64,000 nt of DNA from Bacteroidales bacterium (GTDB taxonomy: Bacteria; Bacteroidota; Bacteroidia; Bacteroidales; Rikenellaceae): contig CAJSYJ010000002.1 in the NCBI GenBank assembly GCA_910574205.1, positions 1 to 64,000 on the forward strand, read 5' to 3'. The position numbers and the translations under genes are program-made. The notes under the pieces are model-generated. The model had not been told where the DNA came from and did no database searches. It saw only the letters and a list, made by a program, of their open reading frames with translations. Positions 61,250 to 64,000 of this stretch are shown one piece after another (the first letter of the stretch is position 1; every line of letters begins with the position of its first letter).

Positions 61250-61818
61250 TGGATAACCATATAGCCATTACGGCTCTCAACGACTTTATCTTCTGTCCGT
61301 ATTCCATATACCTGCATGCAGTGTATATGGGATCGGACGAAGATATTTACAAGGCCTTACCTCAGATCAAAGGGACTATCGCCCATAGCGGCATAGACAA
61401 CAGAAACGGCAGCCGCCGCAAAGCGGATATTGCGGCATTACCGGTATACAGCGACGAGCTGGGACTGTGCGGCGTGATCGACTTGCTCAGGCAGGACAGA
61501 GGTTTGCTTATCGAACGCAAGTACATAATCAAGAATATCTTTCGCGGACAGTTATATCAACTGTGGGCACAATACTTCTGCCTCACGGAAATGGGATATA
61601 ACGTCGAGAGTCTTGCATTTTACGAGATATCGACCAACAAAATGATATATAGGGCATTGCCGACGGATGCCGATAAACAAGAATTGATTTCTGTCATAGA
61701 TCAATTCCGCAAATACCGGCCGGATAAAGACCATATAGATATCAACCCTAACAAGTGCCGGCACTGCATCTACTGCAACCTGTGCGATAAAACACACGAA
61801 GACAATGTTTACACATAA
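61249..61818 (+). CDS. cas4: CRISPR-associated exonuclease Cas4
   Basis: The product is 189 aa. Cas4 trims prespacers and selects PAM-bearing ends. The first Cys is in FIFCPYSIYLH and the last three in CRHCIYCNLC, forming the Fe-S site. The RecB-like nuclease motif is CGVIDLLRQDRGLLIERKYI (Asp, then ExK), followed by QLYQLWAQYFCL. It is cotranscribed with cas12a and overlaps cas1 by 14 nt. Confidence 0.95.
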   Translation: MDNHIAITALNDFIFCPYSIYLHAVYMGSDEDIYKALPQIKGTIAHSGIDNRNGSRRKADIAALPVYSDELGLCGVIDLLRQDRGLLIERKYIIKNIFRGQLYQLWAQYFCLTEMGYNVESLAFYEISTNKMIYRALPTDADKQELISVIDQFRKYRPDKDHIDINPNKCRHCIYCNLCDKTHEDNVYT

Positions 61819-62785
61819 AGACATATCGACCAAAACCATTTTCGTTATCAACTGTATAGACTCCGAACGCAGATTGCGGGTAAACGGAGGACAGCTGATG
61901 CTCGAAGAGTCGGACGAAGGCAAACATACTACACTGACCAAGTTCCCGTTTCAGAAGATACTGGCATTGTTCGTCATAGGTCCGATAACTATTACAACTC
62001 CTCTGATAGATAAATGCAAAAGATACGGCGTAGCTCTTGTCGTGATGAAAACCAATCTTCGTCCAGTATTCGTATGGGCAGATTCGGCCGAAGCCAATTT
62101 TCTACTGCGCAAACGTCAGTTCGAAATGCCGAGCAACGATCTTAGCATCGCCAAATTTCTGGTACGCAACAAAATAGAAAACCAATACCGAAACCTGATA
62201 CGGACGCGCAGAAAGGATGAGGCAACACTGGATGCTGCCGAATATTGTCTCGCGGCGGTCGAGACGATCGAGGCGACCGACGACTATGAGAGATTAATGG
62301 GGATAGAAGGTTCGGCTGCAAAAATCTACTTCGGTGCATATTTTCTCGATTTGGAATGGAAAGGCAGGCATCCCAGAGCCAAATGCGATGCCGTCAATGT
62401 AACCCTCGATATCGGTTATACGATACTTTTCAACTATATGGAAACGTTCCTGCGGATGTTCGGTTTCGATCTCTATATAGGCGTATATCATCGGCTGTGG
62501 TTCAAGCGCAAATCATTAGTATGCGATATGATAGAACCATTCCGATGTATAATCGACCATACGGCACTGCTTGCCTTCCATAAAGGCCGGTTCAAACGGC
62601 AGGATTTCATGCTGTATAAACAGACATACCGGCTCAAACCCGACAGATGCGGTGACTACTATCGCATTTTTTACGATGCGTTGATCTCTCGCAAAGTAGA
62701 TTTCTTTAAGTTCGTGCAGCAATACTACCGCTGTTTCATGGGGTGCAAATCCGCATCTTCATATATTGCATTCGAATACCGATGA
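61805..62785 (+). CDS. cas1: CRISPR integrase Cas1
   Basis: This 326-aa protein has catalytic residues expected for Cas1: Glu in RLMGIEGSAAKIYF, His in GVYHRLWFKRKS and the acidic pair in CDMIEPFRCIID. With Cas2 it inserts new spacers at the leader end. It shares ATGA with cas2. Full length, no damage. Confidence 0.96.
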   Translation: MFTHKDISTKTIFVINCIDSERRLRVNGGQLMLEESDEGKHTTLTKFPFQKILALFVIGPITITTPLIDKCKRYGVALVVMKTNLRPVFVWADSAEANFLLRKRQFEMPSNDLSIAKFLVRNKIENQYRNLIRTRRKDEATLDAAEYCLAAVETIEATDDYERLMGIEGSAAKIYFGAYFLDLEWKGRHPRAKCDAVNVTLDIGYTILFNYMETFLRMFGFDLYIGVYHRLWFKRKSLVCDMIEPFRCIIDHTALLAFHKGRFKRQDFMLYKQTYRLKPDRCGDYYRIFYDALISRKVDFFKFVQQYYRCFMGCKSASSYIAFEYR

Positions 62786-63051
62786 TTATAGTAAGTTACG
62801 ACATAGCCGACGATAAGATGCGAACGCGTTTTTCGAAGATGCTGGCCAAACACGGTGCCATACGTCTGCAATATTCAGTCTACGAAATTAAAAACACGAA
62901 ACGCATCGTCGATAACATGTTAATTAAAATCGGCACCTACGCCAAACATTTTACTATGGACGACAGCGTCGTCATATTCGACGTTGCAGATAATGCCATT
63001 ACAAAATTCGGTAATTCGGTTCACAGAGACCGAGATGTAGTCTATTTGTAA
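62782..63051 (+). CDS. cas2: CRISPR adaptation protein Cas2
   Basis: The product is 89 aa. MIIVSYDIADDKMRTRFSKM is the typical ferredoxin-like start with the conserved Asp, and LQYSVYEIKNTKRIVDNM follows. The ATG at 62782 overlaps the cas1 stop; the longer frame from a GTG at 62743 is not used. It bridges two Cas1 dimers in the adaptation complex. Confidence 0.95.
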   Translation: MIIVSYDIADDKMRTRFSKMLAKHGAIRLQYSVYEIKNTKRIVDNMLIKIGTYAKHFTMDDSVVIFDVADNAITKFGNSVHRDRDVVYL

Positions 63052-63223
63052 CGAGAGACAGTCAATGCAAAATTATCATTGCCAACACAAGATACTGAAT
63101 ATTTACAGTTTACACCGTTAAAATATATAAATTATCGGTTATAGGGAGGACAAATTGTAATATTATCTGGCCACATAAATTTGTAATATACAGATATATC
63201 ATTATATTTGTACCGTATTTAGA
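63052..63223 (+). promoter_or_regulatory. CRISPR leader
   Basis: This AT-rich 172-nt leader between cas2 and the first repeat contains a direct repeat ttgtaatat (63155 and 63181). A near-ideal promoter is present: TTTG (63180-63183), 19 nt, TATATTTG (63203-63210). The expected start is about 8 nt before the first repeat. Confidence 0.8.
63180..63210 (+). promoter_or_regulatory. Pre-crRNA promoter
   Basis: TTTG-N19-TATATTTG is a full match to the Bacteroidetes sigma promoter, ending 13 nt before repeat 1. Confidence 0.75.
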
Positions 63224-64000
63224 GGCTATAAAAGCCATATAATTTCTACTATTGTAGATCTTCTGTTTGATATTGTATCCACGATGTTTGGCTATAAAAG
63301 CCATATAATTTCTACTATTGTAGATTCTTGGCCAAGGTTTTAAGGACTTTTCTAGGCTATAAAAGCCATATAATTTCTACTATTGTAGATGAGTATTTCG
63401 AGCTTCGGGCGGATGCAAGGCTATAAAAGCCATATAATTTCTACTATTGTAGATCGATTGCAACTCGACCATGCGCTGGTCTGGCTATAAAAGCCATATA
63501 ATTTCTACTATTGTAGATCCAAAGATCAACTTATCGACATCCTCACGCGGGGGCTATAAAAGCCATATAATTTCTACTATTGTAGATAGGAATCCGCGGA
63601 GTCCCGCGTACTCTCGGCTATAAAAGCCATATAATTTCTACTATTGTAGATTCGGACACGACTCGGCGGCGCCCTCGCTCGGCTATAAAAGCCATATAAT
63701 TTCTACTATTGTAGATAAGGGGAGTACGCTCTCTTTTTTATATGAAGGCTATAAAAGCCATATAATTTCTACTATTGTAGATTGCCTGCCCCTCGCCGGA
63801 TACTCCGACGGGGCTATAAAAGCCATATAATTTCTACTATTGTAGATTGCAAATATCCTCGATCTCCTCTTTCGACGGCTATAAAAGCCATATAATTTCT
63901 ACTATTGTAGATTGACAGTTGAAGACTTGGCGATCGGCGACGGCTATAAAAGCCATATAATTTCTACTATTGTAGATTGACAGTTGAAGACTTGGCGATC
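63224..64000 (+). CRISPR. Type V-A CRISPR array, 12 repeats, continues past window
   Basis: The 36-nt repeat starts ggctataaaagccatataat (20 of 36 nt shown), then ttctactattgtagat; all 12 visible copies are identical. Repeats start at 63224, 63290, 63355, 63419, 63483, 63552, 63616, 63681, 63747, 63812, 63877 and 63942. Spacers are 30, 29, 28, 28, 33, 28, 29, 30, 29, 29 and 29 nt, plus a partial twelfth. The 3' part holds the Cas12a handle stem tctac/gtaga, so transcription is rightward. Spacer 12 repeats spacer 11 over all 23 visible nt. Confidence 0.99.

Noticed and set aside
63260-63941. Spacers matching genes in this window (self-targeting)
   Set aside because: No spacer was recognised elsewhere in the window by eye; a full search was not possible.

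Overview
The window reads as a chromosome segment of a Bacteroidales bacterium. The evidence is the repeated TTTG-N19/20-TAnnTTTG promoter form, the FeoA-FeoB fusion, the S16-RimM pair, a Bacteroidetes-type Hc1-like small basic protein, IntDOT-like integrases and DUF3871/RteC-type mobile-element genes. The GC-rich core with many GAC/GCC codons would fit an Alistipes-like member of Rikenellaceae, but that genus guess is inference.

Region 1 (1-14275) is foreign and visibly AT-richer. The left part (1 to about 3900) is one end of an integrative element: an excisionase-like HTH gene, a RhuM-like gene and two tandem tyrosine recombinases. It abuts a C-terminal integrase stub (3907-4089) that looks like the cut integrase of a second element, so the two elements appear nested. 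The second element (3907-14275) carries a Sak4-like ATPase plus DUF3871 pair, a tightly coupled ten-gene cargo operon (7241-12449), and a VapE plus HTH replication module on the opposite strand. The cargo operon encodes an HNH protein, two lipoproteins, a retropepsin-like protein, an unknown, a 36-aa peptide, an ABC-type ATPase, a tail-anchored small protein, an unknown and a CX5R phosphatase. The element ends in a tmRNA (ssrA) 3' terminus that acted as attachment site. The layout resembles a phage-satellite-like or mobilisable island.

Region 2 (14276-57125) is core chromosome. It holds a YidE/AspT-type transporter, FeoAB with its Cys-rich partner, a histone-H1-like protein, a lipid A phosphoethanolamine transferase operon, LMW-PTP, GlyA, an S41 protease, GlmM with an M20 dipeptidase and a SIMPL protein, and a nucleoside phosphorylase. 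A seven-gene run follows from DnaN through an exonuclease, a LysM protein, Rex, an FAD synthetase, a thioesterase and a YhhN protein. HtpG and Hsp20 both have sigma-54-like promoters. RimM/S16, RsmA, RecQ, LptB, AroA, AroC, PrmC and RecX complete the region. A small AT-rich scar with an RteC-like stub lies at 41188-41810.

Region 3 (57126-64000) starts with tRNA-Arg(TCT) and then holds a complete type V-A CRISPR-Cas locus in the order cas12a, cas4, cas1, cas2, leader, array. Its base composition lies between the core and the island. The array has 12 copies of a 36-nt repeat and runs off the right edge. Two features stand out. The cas12a frame is broken at a run of five T, which one extra T or a -1 slip would repair to a 1205-aa protein with all RuvC residues. 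In addition, a degenerate CRISPR repeat with compensatory changes in its stem sits between the tRNA and cas12a, where an autoregulatory crRNA-like RNA would be expected.
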